The notes under the pieces were generated by a model. That model worked only from the letters and a program-made list of their open reading frames with translations, ran no database searches and had not been told where the DNA came from. 64,000 nucleotides of DNA. Origin: an uncultured Lachnospiraceae bacterium (GTDB lineage Bacteria; Bacillota; Clostridia; Lachnospirales; Lachnospiraceae). The stretch covers positions 105,075-169,074 of the forward strand of contig CAJUNB010000011.1 in the NCBI GenBank assembly GCA_910587635.1, in the 5' to 3' direction. The position numbers and the translations under genes were made by a program. Shown in pieces: positions 26,776 through 34,480 of the stretch (positions within the stretch are counted from its first letter, which is position 1; each line of letters starts with the position of its first letter).

Positions 26776-26859
26776 CAGATGTAGTAACCGTCGGAGGCTG
26801 TAATGGCGTTTAGGGAGATGCCACAGCTTGATAGAATTGATAGAAAGGAAGAGAAAAGA

Positions 26860-27897
26860 ATGGGAAATGATCAGGACAGGGAGAGAAAGAGACCGTTTGC
26901 GATTATCTTTTTGATACTGGTCCTGCTCTGTATGTCTTTGACGGCCTGTGCGGGACAGGGGAAGGAAGTATCCGAACCGGAAAGAGTAGAAGTGGCTGAC
27001 TCGGTATCTGAACCGGGAACGGCAGAGAGACCCGGCTCGGTATCAGAAGCAGAAATGGCATCGGCGTCTGATCAGACATCGTCAGGAAAACCGACAGGGC
27101 CGGATGGGATGCAGCCGGAAGAGACAGAGAACGGGAAGGAAATATCCGATGGACTGGAAGCTGCGGACCGAAGTGGCAGTATAGAAGACTGGGCCAGGGC
27201 GTTTTGCAGGCGGGATGGCGAAACCATCGCAGCAATGAGCGGCGATAAAGTAAAGGAAACCATGATAGAGAAAGACCTGTTGATGGGCGGAGAGGATGGC
27301 TATAGCTTTGGCTGGTCTAGCCCCTGGCCCTGGGATGAGGAAAAGGACTATGAGATCATAGAAGAGACGGACAACAGTGCGGTGATTTTGTACTATGCCT
27401 GGGTTTCCGATCCCCATGTGACGGTATGGAGGGAGACGCTGACCTACAGAAAAGAAGACGATAAATGTATCGTGGAGGAAGAGGAGCTGGAGATGCTGGA
27501 CCATATCTGCACGGGAGAGGAGTACGCCCGGGCCTATCCTCATGGCATCAATGCCTCCCGGATGAACTACTATGAAGAAGAGGACGGAAGTATCGGGGAA
27601 GCCCTCAATAACAATGCCCTGCGGGAGAAGGATAGCGGAGCTTACGATGTGCTCTTTGCGCCTGAGACAGCGGCGGCTTATTTGCTGAATTTCCTGGAAA
27701 ATCCGAATAAGGTGTCCGCATCCGTGGAAGACGTGATGCAGGAGGATGGCAGTGTGCTGGTTTCTTTTGCCTTTGCGGAAGACGGCAGCAGTCTGAAGGT
27801 AAAGATGATACAGCCCTATGGGAAGGACGGCATCTGGATTCCCCAGGATGATCTGGTGAATAGAGAGCCGGAACGGAAAGAGAAGACTGTTCACTGA
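26860..27897 (+). CDS. Hypothetical lipoprotein
   Basis: A 345-residue lipoprotein. ATG 26860 (MGNDQDRERKRP) follows AAAGGAAGAG and gives a signal peptide ending in lipobox LTAC; the frame is open from 26803 but the extra residues lack signal character. A Ser/Glu/Pro-rich linker (about 30-100) with short repeats of the type VSEPG/SVSEAE precedes a globular domain that starts SIEDWARAFCRRDGETIAAMSGD, a NTF2-like or DUF-type extracellular fold I cannot name. Acidic and aromatic residues dominate. The stop codon is embedded in the recurring CACTGAGGGT motif, as in the lipoprotein ending at 17347. Confidence 0.75.
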   Translation: MGNDQDRERKRPFAIIFLILVLLCMSLTACAGQGKEVSEPERVEVADSVSEPGTAERPGSVSEAEMASASDQTSSGKPTGPDGMQPEETENGKEISDGLEAADRSGSIEDWARAFCRRDGETIAAMSGDKVKETMIEKDLLMGGEDGYSFGWSSPWPWDEEKDYEIIEETDNSAVILYYAWVSDPHVTVWRETLTYRKEDDKCIVEEEELEMLDHICTGEEYARAYPHGINASRMNYYEEEDGSIGEALNNNALREKDSGAYDVLFAPETAAAYLLNFLENPNKVSASVEDVMQEDGSVLVSFAFAEDGSSLKVKMIQPYGKDGIWIPQDDLVNREPERKEKTVH

Positions 27898-27985
27898 GGG
27901 TGGCAAATCTGAAATTCCTTTGTTTTGAGACAGTAGTCCTCCAGAATTTTTTTTAATTTATCATAGAAAAACAGATGTCCAATAT

Positions 27986-28033
27986 CCCCCATATATTGAC
28001 ATTCCTCTATATAAATGATACCATATCTTGTAT
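27986..28033 (+). promoter_or_regulatory. Paired NrdR-like boxes over the nrdD promoter
   Basis: Two similar 16-bp sites with cores CCATATATTG and CCATATCTTG (ATATNTTG at 27991-27998 and 28023-28030) lie 32 bp apart, three helical turns, as is usual for NrdR. The second, ATACCATATCTTGTAT, matches my recollection of the NrdR consensus at about 12 of 16 positions. They overlap a TTGACA (27996-28001) and a TACCAT (28019-28024) at 17-bp spacing, so binding would shut off nrdD. Confidence 0.6.
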
Positions 28034-28058
28034 TATAATTAAAACCAGGAGGAATTCA

Positions 28059-30215
28059 ATGAAAGTAATCAAACGCAACGGCTCAGAGGTGGATTTTCAT
28101 ATAGAAAAGATCCAGGCAGCAGTGGATAAGGCAAACAGAGCGGCAGTGCGTCAGGAACTGACGGAAGAACAGATTCAGGAAATATCGGAATATATTTATT
28201 TTAAATGTAACCGAATGAACCGGGCAGTTTCTGTGGAAGAGATGCAGGATATGGTAGAGAATCAGATTATGTCTCAGGGAGCCTTTAATGTGGCGAGATG
28301 TTATGTCAGGTATCGCTACAACCGTTCCCTTGTTCGTAAGAGCAATACGACAGACGGCAGGATTCTCTCTCTGATAGAGTGCAATAATGAAGAGGCGCTA
28401 CAGGAAAATTCCAATAAAGATCCGATTATTAACAGTGTACAGCGTGATTATATGGCCGGGGAAGTGAGCAAAGATCTGACGAGAAGGCTTCTGCTGCCAG
28501 AAGAAATCGTGAAGGCAGACAGGGAGGGACTGATTCATTTCCACGATTCCGACTATTATGCCCAGCATATGCACAACTGTGATCTTGTCAATCTGGAAGA
28601 TATGCTGGAAAATGGCACAGTCATCAGCGAGACCTTTATTGACAAACCTCACAGTTTTTCTACGGCATGTAATATCGCCATGCAGATCGTGGCGCAGGTG
28701 GCCAGCAGCCAATATGGCGGACAGAGCATTTCCCTGACGCATTTGGCTCCTTTTGTACAGATTTCCAGAGAAAAGATCCGGTCAGAGATTATGGAAGATA
28801 TGGAGATGACAGGCAGCCATCCTTCGGAAGAGGCAGTGAACCAGATCGTAGAACGGCGTCTCCACAGAGAGATCGAAAAGGGTGTGCAGACCATACAATA
28901 TCAGGTTATCACACTGATGACGACAAATGGACAGGCTCCTTTTCTTACGGTATTTATGTATCTGAATGAGGCGAAGAGCCGACAGGTGAAGGCTGATCTG
29001 GCACTTATTATCGAAGAGATGCTGCATCAGAGGATACGGGGCGTGAAAAATGAGAAGGGGATCTATATTACGCCGGCTTTCCCGAAACTGATCTATGTGC
29101 TGGAAGAAGATAATATAAAAGAAGGCTGCGAATATTTCTATCTGACGGAATTGGCTGCCAGATGTACGGCCAAAAGGATGGTTCCTGACTATATTTCCGA
29201 GAAGATCATGAAGAAGCTGAAAGAAGGCAACTGCTTCCCGGTTATGGGCTGTCGCAGCGCCCTGTCTCCCTGGAAGGATGAGGAAGGCAACTATCAGTTT
29301 TACGGCAGATTTAACCAGGGTGTAGTGACGATCAATCTGGTGGATGTGGCTCTTTCTTCCGGCAGAGATAGGAAGAAGTTCTGGAAAATATTCGATGAAA
29401 GGCTGGAGCTGTGTTACGAGGCGCTTATGTGCCGTCACAACAGACTGAAGGGGACGCTGTCGGATGCCGCGCCGATTCTGTGGCAGTATGGGGCGCTGGC
29501 CAGACTGAAAAAGGGAGAGCCTATCGACAAACTGTTATACGGAGGTTATTCTACGATTTCTCTTGGATATGCCGGACTGTGCGAATGTGTGAAGTATATG
29601 ACCGGGGAGAGCCATACGTCTCCGACGGCCAAGCCTTTTGCATTGGAAGTTATGAAATATATGAACAGTGCCTGCGAGAGGTGGAAGCAGGAGACAAACA
29701 TTGGATTCAGTATTTATGGTTCTCCGATCGAGAGCACCACGTACAAATTTGCGAAGTGTCTGCAAAGACGTTTTGGAATGATAGAAGGGGTAACGGACAA
29801 GGGATATATTACGAACAGCTATCATGTAAAGGTGACAGAAGAGATCGATGCCTTTTCCAAACTGAAATTCGAGTCGGAGTTTCAGGCGTTGTCTATCGGC
29901 GGTGCGGTGAGTTATGTGGAAGTGCCTGATATGCAGGACAATATTCCCGCGGTAATCAGCATCATACAATATATTTATGACAATATTATGTATGCGGAGC
30001 TGAACACAAAGAGTGATTATTGTCAGGAATGTGATTTCCATGGAGAAATACAGATTGTCAGTGAAAACGGTAAGCTGCTATGGGAATGTCCTTCCTGCGG
30101 GAATCGAGATCAGGAGACGATGAATGTGGCAAGAAGGACATGTGGCTATATTGGTACCCAATACTGGAATCAGGGCAGGACAGAGGAGATCAGGGAGAGG
30201 GTGCTGCATCTGTGA
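28059..30215 (+). CDS. nrdD: Anaerobic (class III) ribonucleoside-triphosphate reductase
   Basis: A 718-residue glycyl-radical enzyme that reduces NTPs to dNTPs in anaerobes. ATG 28059 follows AGGAGG (28047-28052, 6 bp). An N-terminal ATP-cone (about 1-95; MKVIKRNGSEVDF) supplies allosteric control. The body has LIHFHDSDYY, HMHNCDLVNLEDML and GVVTINL blocks. The C-terminus carries a Cys4 zinc site (CQECDFHG and CPSCGNRD) and the radical loop RTCGYIGTQYW with the glycyl radical at Gly696. The activase nrdG is separated from it by a MerR remnant and an aldo/keto reductase instead of being adjacent. Upstream paired NrdR-like boxes suggest NrdR control. Confidence 0.97.
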   Translation: MKVIKRNGSEVDFHIEKIQAAVDKANRAAVRQELTEEQIQEISEYIYFKCNRMNRAVSVEEMQDMVENQIMSQGAFNVARCYVRYRYNRSLVRKSNTTDGRILSLIECNNEEALQENSNKDPIINSVQRDYMAGEVSKDLTRRLLLPEEIVKADREGLIHFHDSDYYAQHMHNCDLVNLEDMLENGTVISETFIDKPHSFSTACNIAMQIVAQVASSQYGGQSISLTHLAPFVQISREKIRSEIMEDMEMTGSHPSEEAVNQIVERRLHREIEKGVQTIQYQVITLMTTNGQAPFLTVFMYLNEAKSRQVKADLALIIEEMLHQRIRGVKNEKGIYITPAFPKLIYVLEEDNIKEGCEYFYLTELAARCTAKRMVPDYISEKIMKKLKEGNCFPVMGCRSALSPWKDEEGNYQFYGRFNQGVVTINLVDVALSSGRDRKKFWKIFDERLELCYEALMCRHNRLKGTLSDAAPILWQYGALARLKKGEPIDKLLYGGYSTISLGYAGLCECVKYMTGESHTSPTAKPFALEVMKYMNSACERWKQETNIGFSIYGSPIESTTYKFAKCLQRRFGMIEGVTDKGYITNSYHVKVTEEIDAFSKLKFESEFQALSIGGAVSYVEVPDMQDNIPAVISIIQYIYDNIMYAELNTKSDYCQECDFHGEIQIVSENGKLLWECPSCGNRDQETMNVARRTCGYIGTQYWNQGRTEEIRERVLHL

Positions 30216-30250
30216 TTTTATGGGCGGTCAGTCCGTCTTGCAGGCAGATA

Positions 30251-30535
30251 TCACTGTGTGACCGTACTGGGTGCAGTAAAGCAGGATTTTTCTTCATAGT
30301 GTTTTACTTTCTGGTCCATATAGGCGGCGGTAGCATTGGCTTCCGCTGCTCTTTTATATACCTGTTCCCTTTGGCTGAGGATGATTTCGTATCTGGCTTT
30401 CAGATTTTCTTCGGACTGCTCCAACTGACAGAGCCGGAAATATTCTCTGATCGTTTCGATAGAAGCCCCGCAACGGCGCAGATATGAGACACCCTGCATC
30501 CACCGCATTATAATTGGAATGACAGTTTTGGACAA
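30251..30535 (-). pseudogene. Truncated MerR-family regulator remnant
   Basis: The minus-strand frame encodes the C-terminal part of a MerR regulator: RWMQGVSYLRRCGASIETIREY matches the end of the HTH_MerR domain, followed by the dimerisation coiled coil (ARYEIILSQREQVYKRA, YMDQKVKHYEE). The N-terminal helix-turn-helix with its usual TIRYYE segment, about 50 residues, is absent; the frame opens with a TTG and unrelated residues. Full-length MerR genes are often divergent from aldo/keto reductase genes, as this one is from 30564, so it probably once regulated that gene. Confidence 0.7.
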
Positions 30536-30563
30536 TATTATTTTGAAACACAGGAGGTTAGAG

Positions 30564-31682
30564 ATGGGATATTTAGGGGAAGAGATTAGAAAACTGGGAT
30601 TTGGCTTGATGCGTCTGCCGCAGAAAGGGGATGCGATCGATATCGAGCAAGTAAAAGAAATGGTAGATATGTTTATGGAGGCAGGATTTACTTATTTTGA
30701 CACAGCCTGGGCATATGCGGGCAGTGAGGACGCCATACGGCAGGCTCTGGTAGAGCGCTATCCGAGAGACAGTTATCGGCTGGCTACGAAAAATGCTGCA
30801 TGGATTGACTGTAAGACAAAGGAAGAGGCGTATTCACAGCTTGATGTGTCTCTGAAGCAGACGGGAGCGGGATTTTTTGATTTTTATCTGCTGCACAATC
30901 TGGGTGAGGGCAGATCTCATTACTTTGATGATTATGATATGTGGAACTGGGTGCAGGAGAAAAAGAAAGAAGGGCTTATTCGTCATGTGGGATTTTCCTT
31001 TCATTCTACACCGGAAGAGCTGGAAGCGATCCTGAGCGCCCATCCTGAAATGGAATTTGTACAGCTTCAGATCAATTATGCGGACTGGGACAATCCAGCA
31101 GTACAGTCAAGACGCTGCTATGAAGTGGCAAGGAAACATGGAAAGCCTGTGATTATTATGGAGCCTGTAAAGGGTGGGATGCTGGCGACACCGCCGGAGT
31201 CTGTGGCGAATGTTTTAAAGACGGAGGAGCCGGAGAGCTCTGTAGCATCCTGGGCGGTTCGGTTTGCGGCCAATCTGGAGGGAGTGATCACCGTCCTTTC
31301 AGGCATGAGCAATGTGGAACAGATGAGAGATAATCTGTCTTACATGAAAGATTTCACAGGGCTTACCGAAAGTCAGAAAGAGACGCTGGACCGGGCGCAG
31401 AAGGAGCTGAAAAGAATACCGCTGATTCCCTGTACTTCCTGCAACTACTGCGCCAAGGTATGCCCAATGAATATCGGCATTTCCGGTTCCTTCACAGCCA
31501 TGAATTATCTGACGCTCTATAGTGATATGGCAATAGCAAAACAACAGGAAGGATGGCTGGTGGGTGGACATGGCCTGAAAAGTGCGGATCAATGCATCAA
31601 ATGTGGAAAATGTGAGGAAGCCTGTCCCCAACACATTTCCATCAGGGAGCAGCTGGTTCAGGTAAAGGAAACACTGTTATAA
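30564..31682 (+). CDS. Aldo/keto reductase with C-terminal 2x[4Fe-4S] ferredoxin domain
   Basis: A 372-residue protein; ATG 30564 follows AGGAGG at 6 bp. The aldo/keto reductase barrel carries the expected tetrad region: GFTYFDTAWAYAGSE (Asp and Tyr), RLATKNA (Lys) and FYLLHNLGEG (His). The last 60 residues contain two ferredoxin motifs, CTSCNYCAKVCP and CIKCGKCEEACP. The fusion is common in anaerobes and suggests ferredoxin-linked redox chemistry on an unknown carbonyl. It lies between nrdD and nrdG and 13 bp upstream of nrdG, so it is probably co-transcribed with nrdG. A MerR remnant lies divergently upstream. Confidence 0.93.
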   Translation: MGYLGEEIRKLGFGLMRLPQKGDAIDIEQVKEMVDMFMEAGFTYFDTAWAYAGSEDAIRQALVERYPRDSYRLATKNAAWIDCKTKEEAYSQLDVSLKQTGAGFFDFYLLHNLGEGRSHYFDDYDMWNWVQEKKKEGLIRHVGFSFHSTPEELEAILSAHPEMEFVQLQINYADWDNPAVQSRRCYEVARKHGKPVIIMEPVKGGMLATPPESVANVLKTEEPESSVASWAVRFAANLEGVITVLSGMSNVEQMRDNLSYMKDFTGLTESQKETLDRAQKELKRIPLIPCTSCNYCAKVCPMNIGISGSFTAMNYLTLYSDMAIAKQQEGWLVGGHGLKSADQCIKCGKCEEACPQHISIREQLVQVKETLL

Positions 31683-31695
31683 AGAAGGAACGAAT

Positions 31696-32220
31696 ATGTA
31701 TTTTGGAAATATCAAACCATTTTCCATAGAAAACGGACCGGGTGTGAGAGTGTCACTGTTTGTTTCCGGGTGTACCCATCACTGCCCGGGCTGTTTCAGC
31801 GCCGATACGTGGGATTTTCAATATGGAGCGCCTTTTACAGAGGAAACAGAAGGGAAGATTCTGGAAATGCTGCAGCCGGAATATATCACAGGGCTTACCA
31901 TTCTGGGTGGAGATCCCGGTGAGCCTGTGAACCAGGCGGCGTTACTTCCTCTTCTCAGGAGAATTAAAAAGGAGTTGCCGACAAAGAATATATGGGTCTA
32001 CAGCGGTTATTTATACGAAGCGTTTTTGCCCGGAGGTACGGCATACTGTGATGCATCGGAAGAATTTCTGAGGCTGTGCGATGTGATGGTGGACGGCCCC
32101 TTTATAGAGGCAGAGAAGGACAGGCTGCTGGCTTTTCGGGGATCGGGAAATCAGAGGATTATCGATCTGGAAAAAACAAGGAAGACCGGGACAGTGACAG
32201 AGATATTATGGGAGGCTTAA
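31696..32220 (+). CDS. nrdG: Anaerobic ribonucleotide reductase activating protein (radical SAM)
   Basis: A 174-residue radical-SAM activase that generates the glycyl radical on NrdD. It has the CX3CX2C cluster motif in SGCTHHCPGC, the N-terminal FSIENGPGVRVSLF and the SAM-binding ILGGDPGEP. Length is typical. The start ATG 31696 has AAGGA upstream. It is 1.5 kb from nrdD, separated by the aldo/keto reductase, and 1 bp upstream of the PatB-like gene, which is likely in the same transcript. Confidence 0.95.
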   Translation: MYFGNIKPFSIENGPGVRVSLFVSGCTHHCPGCFSADTWDFQYGAPFTEETEGKILEMLQPEYITGLTILGGDPGEPVNQAALLPLLRRIKKELPTKNIWVYSGYLYEAFLPGGTAYCDASEEFLRLCDVMVDGPFIEAEKDRLLAFRGSGNQRIIDLEKTRKTGTVTEILWEA

Positions 32221-32221
32221 A

Positions 32222-33412
32222 ATGACAGAGAAAAATCTGGATTTTGACAAAGTGACGGACCGGAGAGGAACGGGCTGTCTGAAGTATGATTTTGCAGAGA
32301 AATTCGGAATGCCCAAAGAGGCATTGCCCCTGTGGGTAGCAGATATGGATTTCTGTATTTCCTCCTATATCCAGGAGGCGGTCATAAAGCAGGCAGAACA
32401 TGGAATTTTTGGCTACAGCGATATCCAGGAAAGCTATTTTCAGGCTGTCAGCGGATGGATGAAAAGCCGGCATCACTGGAACGTAAAAAGAGAGTGGCTG
32501 GTAGAGACACCGGGAGTAGTATTTGCCCTGGCTATGGCAGTGAAAGCCTATACGGCGCCCGGGGACAGCGTATTGATCCAACAGCCTGTCTACTATCCCT
32601 TTGCAGAAGTTGTCCGTGACAATGATCGAAAAGTAGTGAGCAATACACTTGTTCAGGATAAAAACGGCCGTTATGTTATGGATTTGGAGGATTTCGAAGA
32701 AAAAATCCAAAAGGAAAAGATAAAGCTGTTTTTGCTGTGCAGTCCTCACAATCCGGTGGGCCGGGTGTGGGACAGAGAAGAGCTGGAACGGGTGGGAGAT
32801 ATATGCCTGAAGCATCATGTAATGGTAGTCAGCGATGAAATTCATATGGATTTTATCTATGAAAAGCAGCATTATGTGTTTGCAGATGTAAAAGAGAGTT
32901 ATCGTGAGATATCGGTTATCTGTACTGCACCAAGCAAGACATTTAATATTGCCGGATTACAGGTGTCCAATATTTTCATACCGAACAAAGAACTGAGACA
33001 GAAATTTCGACGACAGATAAGGGCTGCCGGATACTGCGAACTGAACGGCGCGGGTATCGTGGCCTGCGAAGCGGCATATCGGGACGGCGGTCAGTGGTAT
33101 GAGGGGATGATTGCCTATATAAAGGCGAATATCGCCTATATTCACTCATTTCTGGAGGAAAGGATACCGGAAATAAAGGCGGTGGATACGGAAGGCACTT
33201 ATCTTGTGTGGCTTGACTTCCGCTGCCTGGGTCTTTCCCATGAGGCACTGGAAGATCTGATTGTCCGCAGAGCGGGGCTTTGGCTGGATGGAGGTACGAT
33301 GTTTGGCTCTACGGGAGAAGGATTTCAGAGAATCAATGCGGCCTGTCCCCGGCCTGTTTTGCAGCTGGCAATGGAAAAATTGGAGAAGGCAGTAGGGGAA
33401 GTGAGAGCTTAG
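32222..33412 (+). CDS. patB: PLP-dependent C-S lyase / aminotransferase (MalY/PatB family)
   Basis: A 396-residue fold-type I PLP enzyme. Family blocks include LPLWVADMDF, VVFALAMAVKAYT, QQPVYYPF, SPHNPVGRVW, VSDEIHMDF and the PLP lysine in TAPSKTFNIAGLQ. MalY/PatB enzymes cleave cystathionine or cysteine (beta-lyase), and MalY in Escherichia coli also antagonises the maltose activator. ATG 32222 lies 7 bp after GGAGG, 1 bp after the nrdG stop. Substrate (cystathionine versus cysteine) cannot be decided from sequence. Confidence 0.9.
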   Translation: MTEKNLDFDKVTDRRGTGCLKYDFAEKFGMPKEALPLWVADMDFCISSYIQEAVIKQAEHGIFGYSDIQESYFQAVSGWMKSRHHWNVKREWLVETPGVVFALAMAVKAYTAPGDSVLIQQPVYYPFAEVVRDNDRKVVSNTLVQDKNGRYVMDLEDFEEKIQKEKIKLFLLCSPHNPVGRVWDREELERVGDICLKHHVMVVSDEIHMDFIYEKQHYVFADVKESYREISVICTAPSKTFNIAGLQVSNIFIPNKELRQKFRRQIRAAGYCELNGAGIVACEAAYRDGGQWYEGMIAYIKANIAYIHSFLEERIPEIKAVDTEGTYLVWLDFRCLGLSHEALEDLIVRRAGLWLDGGTMFGSTGEGFQRINAACPRPVLQLAMEKLEKAVGEVRA

Positions 33413-33428
33413 AAATATAAAATAAAAA

Positions 33429-33464
33429 TGCGCAGTTTGCGGAATTTTTCCGCAAACTGCGCAA
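33429..33464 (-). terminator. Strong hairpin, terminator for the minus-strand small gene
   Basis: TGCGCAGTTTGCGGA and its reverse complement form a perfect 15-bp stem with a 6-nt loop. On the minus strand it is followed by TTTTTATTTTATATTT, a textbook T-run; on the plus strand the 3' flank is AACACACG, so it terminates leftward transcription from 33690 better than patB transcription. It may do both. Confidence 0.8.
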
Positions 33465-33540
33465 ACACACGTTATTCAATTTATGATTTTACTTTATGAT
33501 TGAAAAATTATTAAATTATTATTTAACAATTGTTTAACCG

Positions 33541-33690
33541 TTATTGATACAGAGAGATACCAAAGCGGATTTTCCGGTAAATTTTGTAGCCCAGTGTTCC
33601 AAACAGGGAGAAAACGATATATAAGCTGGAAACGATGCCAGAGACTCCCCCTATGATAATGATGATCCAAAGTCCCAAATTGATATTCAT
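33541..33690 (-). CDS. Small single-span membrane protein (49 residues)
   Basis: A short gene on the minus strand: ATG at 33690 preceded by GAGGATAAG, stop TAA at 33541-33543. It encodes an N-terminal hydrophobic helix (LGLWIIIIIGGVSGIVSS), a second hydrophobic stretch (LYIVFSLFGTLG) and a basic, aromatic C-terminus (YKIYRKIRFGISLYQ). It has its own strong terminator at 33429-33464. Codon-by-codon reading, a good ribosome site and a dedicated terminator all support it as real. The topology, short hydrophobic with a cationic tail, could be a small regulatory membrane protein or a type I toxin-like peptide; I do not know the family. Confidence 0.65.
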   Translation of the reverse strand: MNINLGLWIIIIIGGVSGIVSSLYIVFSLFGTLGYKIYRKIRFGISLYQ

Positions 33691-33788
33691 ATTTTCTTAT
33701 CCTCTCATTTTAAAAAAGTTACGTTTCCCCACGTCTATTCACATTACGTGATGGGAAGCAGATAGCTGAACTTTTGTAATAAAATTAT

Positions 33789-33950
33789 GTTCAGCCCGCG
33801 CCATTCGCAAAATCGTGCCTGCGGCACTTTCCACTGCTAACGCAGCTCCTTTTGCTCATGAACGGGCGCTCCCTCAGTGAGAACCGATGGATGAAAATTC
33901 GTGCAGGCACGCTTTTCACCCATACGCTTCTCACTGGCTGAACTTTTATA
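33789..33950 (-). repeat. Dispersed intergenic repeat, copy 1
   Basis: About 162 bp with ends GTTCAGCC and GGCTGAACTTTTATA. Its reverse complement matches 50942-51107 over nearly its whole length with scattered mismatches and small differences. A further inverted end fragment (GCTGAACTTTT, 33765-33775) sits just outside. The right end supplies the TAA stop of the gene at 33946-34422. It has the size and inverted ends of a MITE-like or REP-like element, with no coding capacity. Confidence 0.85.
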
Positions 33951-34422
33951 CAAAAATGAGAGGCATTCTTTTTCGTCCGTCTATGTCCTGCATATAGGAA
34001 ATGTTGAAATATTTCCTGTATATGCGGCGACTGTCATGAAGTGCCAGAAAGCGTTCAAAACAATTCAGAAAAACTGACAATATCGTCAGAGAATATAACA
34101 GAAACAGTATACCAAACCGGCAGGAAAAGCCGGTACGGATTGCACGGACAATATTGGTAACAGCAGCGGGACGGCTCTGAGATACCTGTTCAGACCACAT
34201 ATCTATTGGCTGAACCAGGGAAAGAGATTCCCACACTGCTTCCGAACTGTAGGGGCAGGAGACTGGCTTCTCCTGGAAAGGGACAGATTTTTCCCCTTTT
34301 CCCGCAATGATTACTGTGAGTATTAAAAGGCACAATATTCCCCTCTGGACAGACTTCACTCCATGTTTGCCAAAGTACAGAAGAAAAGATATGAAGTTTT
34401 GACTTCCTGTTCCTGTTCTCAT
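33946..34422 (-). CDS. Hypothetical membrane protein
   Basis: A 158-residue protein with two hydrophobic segments, near residues 28-41 (GILCLLILTVIIAG) and 104-119 (FGILFLLYSLTILSVF), separated by a region with PYSSEAVWESLSLVQPIDM. The C-terminus, RFLALHDSRRIYRKYFNISYMQDIDGRKR, is shown here as a basic tail ending in PLIFV. Ribosome site is weak (TGAGG). Its last codons run into the inverted end of the dispersed repeat, which provides the stop codon, so the native 3' end may have been altered. Family unknown; moderate confidence that it is expressed. Confidence 0.55.
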   Translation of the reverse strand: MRTGTGSQNFISFLLYFGKHGVKSVQRGILCLLILTVIIAGKGEKSVPFQEKPVSCPYSSEAVWESLSLVQPIDMWSEQVSQSRPAAVTNIVRAIRTGFSCRFGILFLLYSLTILSVFLNCFERFLALHDSRRIYRKYFNISYMQDIDGRKRMPLIFV

Positions 34423-34480
34423 ACGTTACCTCACAAGTATCGAGAGAAGTATAACAAAAGGAAGAAAGGAACGCAAGATG

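Noticed and set aside
30080..30487. Plus-strand open frame overlapping the end of nrdD and the MerR remnant
   Set aside because: Overlaps nrdD in another frame and has no ribosome site or recognisable family; the minus-strand frame carries MerR motifs.
33429..33464. Terminator for patB on the plus strand
   Set aside because: The plus-strand 3' flank is AACACACG without a T-run; the T-run exists on the minus strand. It may still have some bidirectional effect.
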